From assembly GCA_963706835.1 (NCBI GenBank), contig CAVPOB010000015.1, positions 1 through 64,000 of the forward strand: DNA of 64,000 nt, read 5' to 3'. Positions within the stretch are counted from its first letter, which is position 1. Each line of letters opens with the position of its first letter. A model generated the notes under the pieces. The model worked only from the letters and a program-made list of their open reading frames with translations, ran no database searches and was not told where the DNA came from. The DNA comes from CAVXYG01 sp963706835. Its GTDB lineage: Bacteria; Actinomycetota; Actinomycetes; S36-B12; GCA-2699445. This document shows, piece by piece, positions 48,728 through 57,200 of this stretch. The position numbers and the translations under genes are program-made.

Positions 48728-49612
48728 CTACCGGTGCGGTGAGCGGCCCGTCACGGCAGCCGCCAGATCGGGATCCTCTTCGGACTCGATCAGGGTGTCG
48801 ATGAGCCGCTTCAGGTCCTCCGGCGTGTCCGGCGGTTCGGGCAGTCCCCTGGTCGGTGTGCCGTGCAAGTGCGTCACGTCCCACGCCTTCACGCCGCCGA
48901 CGATCCCGATGTCATTGGGGACGACTGTGACCCGGGGACCCAGCGCCCGCAGGTGCTTGGGGAGGATCTTGACCGCGTTGCCGCCGCCGAGGAAGAGGTG
49001 GTCCCACTGCAGCATGGGTTGCAGGCCCAGGACCGCGTCGCGCACCCGTAGCGACCACGCCGTCTGCCCGATCGCCTTGCGCGCCTTATCGCCGATGTAC
49101 TCGTCGTAGATGCGCCCGCGCCGGACCGGCGAGCGCGAGATCTCCAGGTGCGGCAGCAGCACGCCGTTGTCGAAGACCGCGTTGCCCAGTCCGGTGCCGA
49201 GGGTGAACACGACCTCGAAGCCGTAGCCGCTCACCGCCCCGGCCCCGGCCACCTCGGCATCGTTGAGCACCAGGGTGGGCAGGCCCAGCGTCGACTCCAG
49301 GGCGTATCGGGCGTCAAACCCGCGCCACGCCCGCTCCAGGTCCGCCTGCACGGGCGAATGGGGACCGCGCTTGGTGATGTAGTGCGGGGTCGCCACCACG
49401 CTGCCATGCCGGATCATGCCGGGCATGCCGACCGTCACGCGGTCCGCCGCGGGCAGGCGCCTTGCCAACTCCTCCAGCACCCCGACGAACCGGTTGGGCG
49501 GCAGCGGGTACGGGGTCTTGACGCGGATGCGCTTGGCGATCATCCGGCCGTCGTCGTCGAGCACCGAGCCTTTGATGCCGGTGCCGCCGCAGTCGATCGC
49601 AAGCGTCAGCAT
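48728..49612 (-). CDS. ppgK: Polyphosphate glucokinase
   Basis: 294-residue ROK-family kinase using polyphosphate (or ATP) to make glucose-6-phosphate. LAIDCGGTGIKGSVLD is the phosphate-1 motif, VTLGTGLGNAVF-like FTLGTGLGNAVFDNG phosphate-2, and VLNDAEVAGAGAV the sugar site. ATG 49612 is preferred over 49621, though both are possible. Three bases from the tRNA-Ser end. Indicates stored polyphosphate as an energy source. Confidence 0.93.
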   Translation of the reverse strand: MLTLAIDCGGTGIKGSVLDDDGRMIAKRIRVKTPYPLPPNRFVGVLEELARRLPAADRVTVGMPGMIRHGSVVATPHYITKRGPHSPVQADLERAWRGFDARYALESTLGLPTLVLNDAEVAGAGAVSGYGFEVVFTLGTGLGNAVFDNGVLLPHLEISRSPVRRGRIYDEYIGDKARKAIGQTAWSLRVRDAVLGLQPMLQWDHLFLGGGNAVKILPKHLRALGPRVTVVPNDIGIVGGVKAWDVTHLHGTPTRGLPEPPDTPEDLKRLIDTLIESEEDPDLAAAVTGRSPHR

Positions 49613-49705
49613 GATCCCCATACTGCCCGTGCTCGCCCGCTGTTGATCGCGTGTGACGCGGTTTGCGCTGGTCGGGGGTGCCCACGAAGGTCCCGAAGCG
49701 GCCTG

Positions 49706-49721
49706 GTTACCCTTCAGTAAC
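49706..49721. promoter_or_regulatory. Palindrome upstream of pntA1
   Basis: GTTAC-6-GTAAC inverted repeat 73 bases before the pntA1 start, in an AT-richer patch. Possible regulator site; the binding protein is unknown. Confidence 0.4.
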
Positions 49722-49793
49722 AACAGATTTCGCGCAGTGGGGGCGTTCCGGCAAGACTGCGCTCCGCTGTGACCGGTGCGGCTGGAGGCAACC

Positions 49794-50988
49794 GTGCGCG
49801 TGTTCATCCCCGCAGAACAGCGGCCCGGCGAGAAGCGTGTCGCCTGTCTGCCCGACGTTGCTGCGAAGATCGCCAACCTCGGCTACCAAGTGGTCATCGA
49901 GTCGGGAGCTGGCGATGCCGCCTTCGCCTCCGACGCCGACTACATCGAGGTCGGTGCGCAGATCGCGCCGCCCGGAAGCGCGGCGCAGGCCGCCTCCGAG
50001 GCCGACGTGGTGGCCAGCGTGCGTCCATTGGATCCGCAGCTCGCCGGTGCGCTGCGCGAGGGCGCCATCGCCATGTCCTTCCTCTCCCCCGGCGCGGACA
50101 CCGACACCATTCGGGCAATCGCCGACCGCAAGGCGACCGTCCTGTCCTTCGACTTGGTGCCCCGGATCTCGCGGGCCCAGTCCATGGACGCCTTGACCTC
50201 GCAGGCCTTGGTGGCCGGCTACCGGGCCGCCGAGGTGGGCGCCGCGCGACTTCCCCGGTTCTTCCCGCTGTTCATGACCGCGGCCGGCACCATCCCGCCG
50301 GCCAAGGTGCTGGTCCTCGGGGCGGGGGTGGCCGGTCTGCAGGCGATCGCGACGGCCAAGCGGCTCGGCGCCGTCGTGTCCGCCTACGACGTGCGGCCGG
50401 CCAGTGCCGACGAGGTCAAGTCGATGGGCGGCAAGTTCATCACCCTGGATCTGGACACCGTCGAGGGTTCGGGGGGCTACGCCCGGGAGATGACCGAGGA
50501 CCGGGCCAAGCGCCAGCAGGAGCTGCTCACGCCCGTACCTCGCCGAGTCCGATGTCGTGATCACGACCGCTGCCGTGCCGGGCCGGCGCGCCCCGCTGCT
50601 GGTGACCGAAGAGATGGTCGCCACGATGCGCCCGGGCTCGGTCGTGGTGGACCTGGCGGCCGAAACCGGCGGCAACGTGGCCGGATCACGGCCGGGCGAG
50701 GAGGTCCTCACCGATGGCCGAGTCACCATCTGGGGCGGTCGCGACGTCCCCAGCTCGATGCCGGTGCACGCCTCGCAGTTGTACGCGATGAACGTGCTGG
50801 CGCTGTTGGGGCTGATCACCCAGGACGGCGCGGTCGCCCTCGATCCCACCGACGAGATCGTGGAGGGCTGTGCGGTCGTCCTGCAGGGCACCGTCCGCCA
50901 TCCGGCCGCCATCGAGGCGCTGGGGCTGGCACCGCCCGAGACGGCGGCCACCGAGGAACGGCCCTCCACCAGCGAGGAAGGGAACTGA
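49794..50988 (+). CDS. pntA: NAD(P) transhydrogenase subunit alpha part 1, one frameshift
   Basis: Cytosolic NAD(H)-binding subunit of the proton-translocating transhydrogenase. VRVFIPAEQRPGEKRVACLP is the conserved start (GTG 49794, GGAGG seven bases upstream). LVLGAGVAGLQAIATAKRLG is the dinucleotide loop, and the later VVVDLAAETGGNVAGS and TIWGGRDVPSSMP segments follow. A frame change near 50530 (between QQELLTP and the VITTAA segment) separates the two halves. Split-subunit organisation (alpha1, alpha2, beta) as in many actinobacteria. Two bases to the next ATG. Confidence 0.95.
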
Positions 50989-50989
50989 C

Positions 50990-51355
50990 ATGACGCTGGG
51001 ATTCGCCGCGCTGCCCACCGCCGACGCGGCCGCGAACGGCTACGGCGGGGTGGCGCTGCTCACCATCTTCGTCCTCAGCTGCTTCGTCGGCTACGAGGTC
51101 ATCTCGAAGGTCTCGGCGGTGCTGCACACCCCGCTCATGTCCGGGGCCAACGCGATCCACGGCATCATCCTCGTCGGCGCGATCATCGTCGCCGGCGAAG
51201 CTGAGGGCGCCCTGCAGCTGATCCTGGCCGGCATCGCCATCGTGCTGTCCGCCATCAACCTCGTCGGCGGATTCGTGGTCACCGATCGAATGCTGGAGAT
51301 GTTCAAGCCCCGCGAGAAGAAGGCTGTCGCGGAGTCCGGAAAGGACGCGTCATGA
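50990..51355 (+). CDS. NAD(P) transhydrogenase subunit alpha part 2 (membrane)
   Basis: 121-residue subunit with three membrane helices (residues 20-115), including VALLTIFVLSCFVGYEVISK and HTPLMSGANAIHGIILVGAI, the conserved alpha2 region forming the proton channel with the beta subunit. ATG overlaps the alpha1 stop region; its stop overlaps the pntB start (ATGA). Confidence 0.95.
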   Translation: MTLGFAALPTADAAANGYGGVALLTIFVLSCFVGYEVISKVSAVLHTPLMSGANAIHGIILVGAIIVAGEAEGALQLILAGIAIVLSAINLVGGFVVTDRMLEMFKPREKKAVAESGKDAS

Positions 51356-52731
51356 CGCTCATCCCAACATGGGCGCAGCTGGCCAACCTGGCCGCTGCGG
51401 TGATGTTCATCCTCGCGCTGAAGGGGCTGTCGAGCCCCAAGACCGCCCGGCAGGGTGTGCTCATCGGCGCGGTCGGCGCGCTCATCGCCTCGGTCGTGGT
51501 GTTCTTCAGCAACTACGAGCTGGACAACATGCTGCTGATCCTGCTGTGCGTCGCGGTCGGCAGCGCGATCGGCGCAGTCGCGGCCAGGCGGGTCCAGATG
51601 ACCCAGATGCCGCAGATGGTGGCGCTGTTCAACGGGGTCGGCGGCGGCGCCGCGGCTCTGGTGGCCGTCATCGAGTACCTGCACATCGACGATCCGGGCG
51701 CGTTCGACCTGGTCGCCACGGTGTTCACCGTGATCATCGGCTCGGTGTCGTTCTCCGGTTCGGTCGTGACCTTCCTGAAACTGCAGGAACTGGTCGCCAC
51801 CAGGCCGGTGGTGCTGCCCGGAGCGCAGATCTTCACCCCCGGCCTGGCCATCGCCGCGATCGGCCTGGCGATCTGGCTGATGGCGGGCGGGCCGAACTGG
51901 GTGCTGCTGGCGATGATGCTGGTCTCCCTGACGCTGGGCGTCTTCTTCGTGCTGCCGGTCGGCGGAGCCGATGTGCCGATCGTGATCTCCCTGCTCAACG
52001 CCTTCACCGGCCTGGCAGTGGCGGCATCCGGCTTCGTGCTGGGCAACGTGCTGCTGCTGGTGGCCGGCACCCTGGTCGGCGCGGCCGGCACCCTGCTCAC
52101 CCAGCTCATGGCCTCCGCGATGGGCCGTCCTATCACGAACATCCTGTTCGGCGCCTTCGCCGGTCCCACCACGGCCGGGGCCGGGGTCGCCTCCGACCGG
52201 CCGGTGCGCTCTGGTTCGGCGCAGGACGTGGCCATCATGCTGGGCTACGCCAACAAGGTCATCCTGGTGCCCGGCTACGGCCTGGCGGTCGCACAGGCCC
52301 AGAGCACGCTGCGCGAGCTGGCCGATCTGCTCAGCGAGCGCGGCATCGAGGTGGACTACGCCATCCACCCCGTGGCCGGCCGCATGCCGGGCCACATGAA
52401 CGTGCTGCTGGCGGAGGCCAACGTGCCGTATGAGCAGCTCAAGGAGATGGACGACGTCAACCCGGAGTTCCCCGACGCCGATGTCGCGCTGGTGGTGGGC
52501 GCCAACGACGTCGTGAACCCGGCGGCCAAGTCCGACCCGAGCGCACCGATCTACGGCATGCCGATCCTGGACGTGAACCAAGCCGGACAGGTGGTCTTCC
52601 TGAAGCGGTCGATGCGCCCCGGCTTCGCCGGGATCGAGAACGAGCTGCTCTTCGACCCCAAGACGACGCTGCTGTTCGGCGACGCCAAGGACTCTCTGAA
52701 CAAGGTGGTCACCGCGGTCAAGGGGCTGTAG
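51352..52731 (+). CDS. pntB: NAD(P) transhydrogenase subunit beta
   Basis: 459-residue subunit. Nine or so membrane helices with QMVALFNGVGGGAAALVA and SVSFSGSVVTFLKLQEL are followed by the soluble NADP domain with VILVPGYGLAVAQAQ, HPVAGRMPGHMNVLLAEA and VVVGANDVVNPAAK. Together with the alpha subunits it makes NADPH at the expense of the proton gradient, complementing HppA and biosynthetic pathways in this window. Intact. Confidence 0.97.
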   Translation: MTLIPTWAQLANLAAAVMFILALKGLSSPKTARQGVLIGAVGALIASVVVFFSNYELDNMLLILLCVAVGSAIGAVAARRVQMTQMPQMVALFNGVGGGAAALVAVIEYLHIDDPGAFDLVATVFTVIIGSVSFSGSVVTFLKLQELVATRPVVLPGAQIFTPGLAIAAIGLAIWLMAGGPNWVLLAMMLVSLTLGVFFVLPVGGADVPIVISLLNAFTGLAVAASGFVLGNVLLLVAGTLVGAAGTLLTQLMASAMGRPITNILFGAFAGPTTAGAGVASDRPVRSGSAQDVAIMLGYANKVILVPGYGLAVAQAQSTLRELADLLSERGIEVDYAIHPVAGRMPGHMNVLLAEANVPYEQLKEMDDVNPEFPDADVALVVGANDVVNPAAKSDPSAPIYGMPILDVNQAGQVVFLKRSMRPGFAGIENELLFDPKTTLLFGDAKDSLNKVVTAVKGL

Positions 52732-52762
52732 GCGCTGCGCTGGCGCGAACCTGGCCGGTCGG

Positions 52763-53917
52763 CTACTGCTGGCCGGTCAGTGCGCACGCGTCGATCTGCT
52801 TCAGCTCCAGGATCCGCGCCACGGCCTCGTCCAGCCGGTCCTCGGTCAACCGACCTGCGGCAACGGCCTCCTGCAGCCGGGTCACGATGGCCTCCACCTC
52901 GCTGGTGGAATCCCACAGCACCATGTCGACCCCGGCGATGAGGGCCAGTTCGGCCGCCTCCGGCAGGTCGTAGCGGGAGGAGACGGCAGCTCCGGACAGC
53001 GAGTCGGTCATGACCACCCCGTCGAAGCCCAAGTCGCTGCGCAGCAGGTCCACCGCCGCCGCAGAAAGTCCGGCCGGCTCGCCGTCGGTGAGGTCCGGGA
53101 TCACTGCGGAGCCCATCATCACGGCGACCGGCTCGTCGGCGAGCAGCGCTTCGTACGGCAGCAGGTCGACGGTCCGCAGCTGCGACAGCGGGGGCGAGGT
53201 GGCTGGCTCGAAGTCGGTGTTCCCCGAGGCGGATCCGATGCCGGGGAAGTGCTTGAGCACCGGGATGATGCCGGCTGAACGCAGCCCCTCGGCGTAGGCG
53301 CCGGCGTAGGCGGTGACCTCGTCGGGATCCTCAGAGAAGGCACGATCGCCGATGACGGCATCGTCGGGCTGGCTGCTGACATCGGCTACCGGCGCCAGGT
53401 CCATGGTCAGTCCCAGATCGGCCATCGCCTCTGCGGTGCTTGCGGCCATCGCCTCGACCTCTTGCGGCGTCATCGTGGCACCCATCTCGCGGGCGGACGG
53501 CTGCGATCCGATGAGGCCGGCCAACCGCTGCACCCGGCCGCCCTCCTGATCCACCGCCAGGAACGGCGCGATGTCGCCGCCCTGTTCCGTCACCGCGGCC
53601 AACTCGCCGTTGGCGTAGACCTGCGCATCGTTGCCGAGGAAGTTCATGCCCCCGACCCCGGACGCGGCCGCGAAGGTGGCACTGGCGATCGGGTCCGGTT
53701 CCCCGGTGAAGACCCCGGCGAACAACACCTGGCGCAGGCGCGTGTCCAGCGCGATGTCCGACACGGCCTGCCGATGCTGGCAGGTGGCCGATGCGCTGGG
53801 CGAGGGATCCGGGGCGTTGGTCGGCTCCGGATCGGCGGGGGTGCTGCTGCAGGCGGCGAGGGTGCCGCTGCAGGCGGCGAGGGCCACGGCCGCGGCGAAG
53901 GGGGCCAGTCGTCGCAT
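52763..53917 (-). CDS. NagZ-like GH3 beta-N-acetylhexosaminidase lipoprotein
   Basis: 384-residue exported GH3 glycosidase. Signal peptide ends in a lipobox (LAACS), followed by Pro-rich linker. Family motifs: PFLAVDQEGGRVQRLAG, VLKHFPGIGSASGNTD (the NagZ KHFPGHGxxxxD region, with GIG), and GVVMTDSLSGAAV carrying the nucleophile Asp. GH3 NagZ-type enzymes trim GlcNAc from muropeptides; a lipoprotein form would act at the outer face of the membrane. Overlaps upp by one base (TGATG). Confidence 0.88.
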   Translation of the reverse strand: MRRLAPFAAAVALAACSGTLAACSSTPADPEPTNAPDPSPSASATCQHRQAVSDIALDTRLRQVLFAGVFTGEPDPIASATFAAASGVGGMNFLGNDAQVYANGELAAVTEQGGDIAPFLAVDQEGGRVQRLAGLIGSQPSAREMGATMTPQEVEAMAASTAEAMADLGLTMDLAPVADVSSQPDDAVIGDRAFSEDPDEVTAYAGAYAEGLRSAGIIPVLKHFPGIGSASGNTDFEPATSPPLSQLRTVDLLPYEALLADEPVAVMMGSAVIPDLTDGEPAGLSAAAVDLLRSDLGFDGVVMTDSLSGAAVSSRYDLPEAAELALIAGVDMVLWDSTSEVEAIVTRLQEAVAAGRLTEDRLDEAVARILELKQIDACALTGQQ

Positions 53918-54555
53918 CAGACCACTCCGTACAGCCGGTCGCCGGCATCGCCGAGCCCGGGCACGATGTAGCCGCGGTCGTTGAGCCGGGCGTCCAGCCC
54001 CGCGCAGACGCAGGACACGCGCACGTCCCGGCTCGAGTAGGCCTCCTGCAGCCGGTGTAGCCCTTCCGGGGCGGCCAACAGGCAGATCACGGTCACATCG
54101 TGGGCGCCCCGCTCCAGCAACAAGTCGATGGCCGCTACGAGCGTGCCGCCGGTCGCCAGCATCGGATCGAGCAGGAACACCTGCCGCCCGGTCAGATCGG
54201 CCGGCAAGCGGTCGGCGTAGGTGTGGGCGACCAGTGAGGCCTCATCGCGAACCATGCCCAGGAAGCCCACCTCCGCCTGCGGCAGCAGACGGCGCATCCC
54301 GGCCAGCATGCCCAGACCGGCCCGCAGGATCGGCACCACCATCGGTACGGGCCGCACCAGCCTGGCGCCGCGCGCCGTGGTCAGCGGCGTCCTGACCTCG
54401 ACGGGTTCGGTCACCACGCTGCGCGTCGCCTCGTACGCCAGCAGGGTCACCAACTCATCGACCAGTGCGGCGAAGACTGGAGTCGGCGTGTCCTCGTCGC
54501 GCAGCAGGGTCAGTTTGTGCTCGATCAGGGGATGGTCGGCGATGAGCGTTCGCAT
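53917..54555 (-). CDS. upp: Uracil phosphoribosyltransferase
   Basis: 212-residue salvage enzyme making UMP from uracil and PRPP. PRPP loop FLLDPMLATGGTLVAAID and the C-terminal uracil-binding GYIVPGLGDAGDRLYG are perfect. Translationally coupled to the NagZ-like gene. TAGGCT six bases before the ATG implies a leaderless transcript. Confidence 0.97.
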   Translation of the reverse strand: MRTLIADHPLIEHKLTLLRDEDTPTPVFAALVDELVTLLAYEATRSVVTEPVEVRTPLTTARGARLVRPVPMVVPILRAGLGMLAGMRRLLPQAEVGFLGMVRDEASLVAHTYADRLPADLTGRQVFLLDPMLATGGTLVAAIDLLLERGAHDVTVICLLAAPEGLHRLQEAYSSRDVRVSCVCAGLDARLNDRGYIVPGLGDAGDRLYGVV

Positions 54556-54561
54556 GCTCGC

Positions 54562-54567
54562 AGCCTA
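54562..54567 (-). promoter_or_regulatory. TAGGCT -10 box, leaderless upp transcript
   Basis: On the minus strand TAGGCT ends six bases before the upp ATG. No ribosome site present. Confidence 0.6.
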
Positions 54568-54689
54568 GGCAGTGCGGGGCAGTGCTTGCGGCACCGGATC
54601 GCGTTGCTCGCGCCGACGGGCTGGCGTTGCGCCGTCGGCGGGCGCCGGCGGGCCGCAAGTGCGCTGGCGGCCGGGGTACCGGCGGGCGG

Positions 54690-55030
54690 GGGTGCGCGGG
54701 CGGGGGTGCGCGGGCGGGGCGCCGGCAGGGGCGCGGCTGGGCGCGGCGCCGGCCGGGGGCGCGGCGGGGCAGGCGCCGACAGGGGGCACGGCGGGGCGCG
54801 GGCGGGCGCGGGCGCCGGCAGGGGGCGCGGCGGGGCGCGGGCGCCGACAGGGGGCACGGCGGGCGCGGCGCCGGCAGGGGGCGCGGCGGGGCGCGGGCGG
54901 GCGCGGGCGCCGGCAGGGGGCGCGGCGGGGCGCGGGCGCCGACAGGGGGCACGGCGGGCGCGGCGCCGGCAGGGGCGCGGCTGGCGCGGCGCCGACAGGG
55001 GGCACGGCGGGCGCGGGCGGGCGAGGCTGC
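54690..55030. repeat. Ultra-GC tandem repeat block
   Basis: About 340 bases of imperfect units built from GCGCCGGCAGGGGGCGCGGC and GCGCCGACAGGGGGCACGGC, alternating in higher-order repeats of about 60-100 bases. Almost no A or T. Open in all frames but without motif. Lies upstream of upp and is separated from repeat locus C by 60 bases. Strong G-quadruplex potential. Confidence 0.9.
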
Positions 55031-55087
55031 ACGACAGCCCCGTACGAGCTGTGCTGCTGGGGTCCGAGGTGGGCTGGGCAGGACTCT

Positions 55088-55318
55088 GCACCCGATTCGG
55101 GGGTCTGCACCCGGCGCGGGGGCTGTACAGGCCGTCACGGGCTCAACGCTGCACCCGCGGCGGGGGTCTGCACCCGGAACGGGGGCTATACAGGCTCTAT
55201 TGGCGGTCCCGAGCCCCCGAATCGGGTGCAAACCCCCATGCCGGGTGCAAACACTTCCGCCACGAGGCCGATTCAGCCCCCGTACCGGGTGCAAACCCCC
55301 ATGCGGGGTGCACAGCAC
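55088..55318. repeat. GC-rich 19-bp repeat locus C with inverted halves
   Basis: Smaller member of the family at 41.0 and 47.3 kb. Left: forward units (TGCACCCGATTCGGGGGTC, TGCACCCGCGGCGGGGGTC); right: inverted units (CCCCCGAATCGGGTGCAAAC and GTACCGGGTGCAAACCCCC). A GGCTGTACAGG/GGCTATACAGG motif ends the two left sub-blocks. Between upp and tadA, two divergent genes. Confidence 0.9.
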
Positions 55319-55473
55319 CGGGACGGCGCACCGGGGCGGCACCAAGACCCGGGCGTTCCGCGACCGCCGACCGACACCGCCGACCGACACCGACCACCAG
55401 CCCGACAACGACCGCCCGGACCAGATGCGGCGCGCGTGTGGTTGGCGCCGCCCGGCACGGGCAGACTGGAGCG

Positions 55474-55959
55474 ATGCAGGTTCGGGCTGCCGACGCCACC
55501 GCGGTGCGGGCGGCGCTGGCCGTACTTCGCGAGCACGGGAGTGCCGGTGGCGACATCCCGGTGGGCGCTGTGGTGATCGGACCCAGCGGCGCAGTGATCG
55601 GACAAGGCTGGAATCGCCGCGCCGACAGCAACGACCCCACCGCGCACGCCGAGATCGTCGCGCTGCGCGAGGCGGCACGGCACCTGCAATCGTGGCGGTT
55701 GCAGGGGTGCGTCTTGGCGGCAACCCTGGAGCCGTGCCCGATGTGCGCCGGGGCGGCAACGGCGGCGCGCATCGACCGCGTGGTCTTCGGGGCTTGGAAC
55801 CCCGACTACGGGGCCGCTGGTTCGCTGTTCGATCTGCTGCGCGATCGGCGCCTGCCGCACCGCTGCGAAGTGGTGGGCGGAGTCCTGTCCGAGGAGTGCC
55901 GCGGGCCGCTGGAGGACTTCTTCGCGCTGCGCAGGGCCGCCGCGCAGTCGGAGTCCTGA
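55474..55959 (+). CDS. tadA: tRNA-specific adenosine deaminase TadA-like
   Basis: 161-residue cytidine/adenosine deaminase. Zinc motif NDPTAHAEIVALREAA and LEPCPMCAGAATAARI supply His, Glu and two Cys ligands. FGAWNPDYGAAGSLFDLL replaces the usual end of the fold. Deaminates wobble A34 of tRNA-Arg(ACG) to inosine. ATG 55474 matches the family length; CAGACT six bases before it may be a leaderless -10. Confidence 0.93.
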   Translation: MQVRAADATAVRAALAVLREHGSAGGDIPVGAVVIGPSGAVIGQGWNRRADSNDPTAHAEIVALREAARHLQSWRLQGCVLAATLEPCPMCAGAATAARIDRVVFGAWNPDYGAAGSLFDLLRDRRLPHRCEVVGGVLSEECRGPLEDFFALRRAAAQSES

Positions 55960-55997
55960 TTTCGCCCGGCGCCGATCGGGGCGGTACCCTCGTCAGC

Positions 55998-56084
55998 GGT
56001 GGCGTGTCCGAGCGGCCAAAGGAGCACGCCTCGAAAGCGTGTGTGGGGGCAACTCCACCGTGGGTTCGAATCCCACCGCCACCG
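55998..56084 (+). tRNA. tRNA-Ser (CGA)
   Basis: Acceptor GGTGGCG pairs with CGCCACC plus discriminator G; CCA is not encoded (CCC follows). Anticodon loop CTCGAAA gives CGA for UCG codons; long variable arm TGTGGGGGCAACTCCACC. Confidence 0.97.
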
Positions 56085-56179
56085 CCCCCGACCTCCCCTG
56101 GCGATCCGTGCATTCCCGTGTCACTTGCCGGTGGAAAGTGTGTCGCAAATCTGTCGCATACTTATCCCAGGAGGTATCC

Positions 56180-57126
56180 ATGGGGAGCCATTTGTCCGGT
56201 GCTCGCGCCGGTGTGACCGTTGGCGCCGCAACCGCGCTGCTCGCTGTGGCCGGTCTCGCTGGCGCTGCTGGCGGAGATGGTCAGTCGAGGGCAGTCGGAC
56301 GCGTTCAGCAGCCAGTCGCTGCGGTTGCCGGACAACTGCCGGTCGCAACGGCACACGCGCGACCGGCAGCACTGCGCGAGCCGGACCTCGCCGATGCTGC
56401 AGCCCCGGTATCCGCTCAAGTGCGGCCCACGTCCTCGGTCGGGACTACCGAGGTGCTGGCGCTGGTGCGGCAATACTTCCCCGCCGATCAGGTGGGCAAC
56501 GCGATGGCGGTGGCCCGCTGCGAATCCGGCCACTCCAACGCCATCGGCGCCACCAACAACAACGGCACCACCGACTGGGGCGTCTTCCAGCTCAACGACG
56601 GCGGCACCCTGCAGGGCGCCCTGCGCCGCATCGGCACCGGCTTCACCAGCACCGCCGAGGCCCAGCAACTCGCCCTGGACGCAGAGACCAACGTGCGCGC
56701 CGCCCGCGCCATCTACGACAACCGCGGCTGGGCGCCCTGGGTCTGCGCCTACAAGACCGGCATCGTCGCAGCCCTCTACAGCAGCACCCCCGGCCCCATG
56801 GCCGGCCGCTACGACGAACAAGGGACCAGCGGCGTCTCGTTCACCGTGGAAGATGCGCCGCCGGATCCGCCCGCACCATCGGCCTCTCCCAAACCCGAGC
56901 CCGGCTCGCCGAGCCCCGCCGGCCCGGCAACGGCTGCACCCTCTCCCAAGCCCTCATCCCAAGCCCACGCCGACACCCACCCCCGAAGCCGACGCCAACC
57001 CCGACCCCCACACCCGAGGCGCCACAGACCGCCCCGCCCGAGGAGCAGCCGCTCCCGCAGCCGGAGGCACCACCGGAGCCCGGCGACGTCGAGCCTGCCG
57101 AGGTCGCGGCGCCCGAGCTGGCGTAG
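56180..57126 (+). CDS. Secreted lytic transglycosylase-like protein, copy 1, tail frameshifted
   Basis: ATG 56180 with AGGAGG six bases upstream and a signal peptide (TALLAVAGLAGAAGG). Residues about 90-215 form a lysozyme-like domain: AMAVARCESGHSN with catalytic Glu115 and DWGVFQLNDGGT and GWAPWVCAYKTG. A Pro/Thr tail follows, where the frame changes near 56950 (probably twice) before the end at 57126. A pair of TGTCGCA repeats at 56141-56157 just upstream may mark a promoter. The domain is identical to that of the next gene. Likely cleaves peptidoglycan. Confidence 0.85.
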
Positions 57127-57200
57127 GCACGACCAGCCGTTGCCACGGATGCACCGTCCATGACAGTGTGTCGGGGCAACGCGAACCTGGGAGGCCTTCG

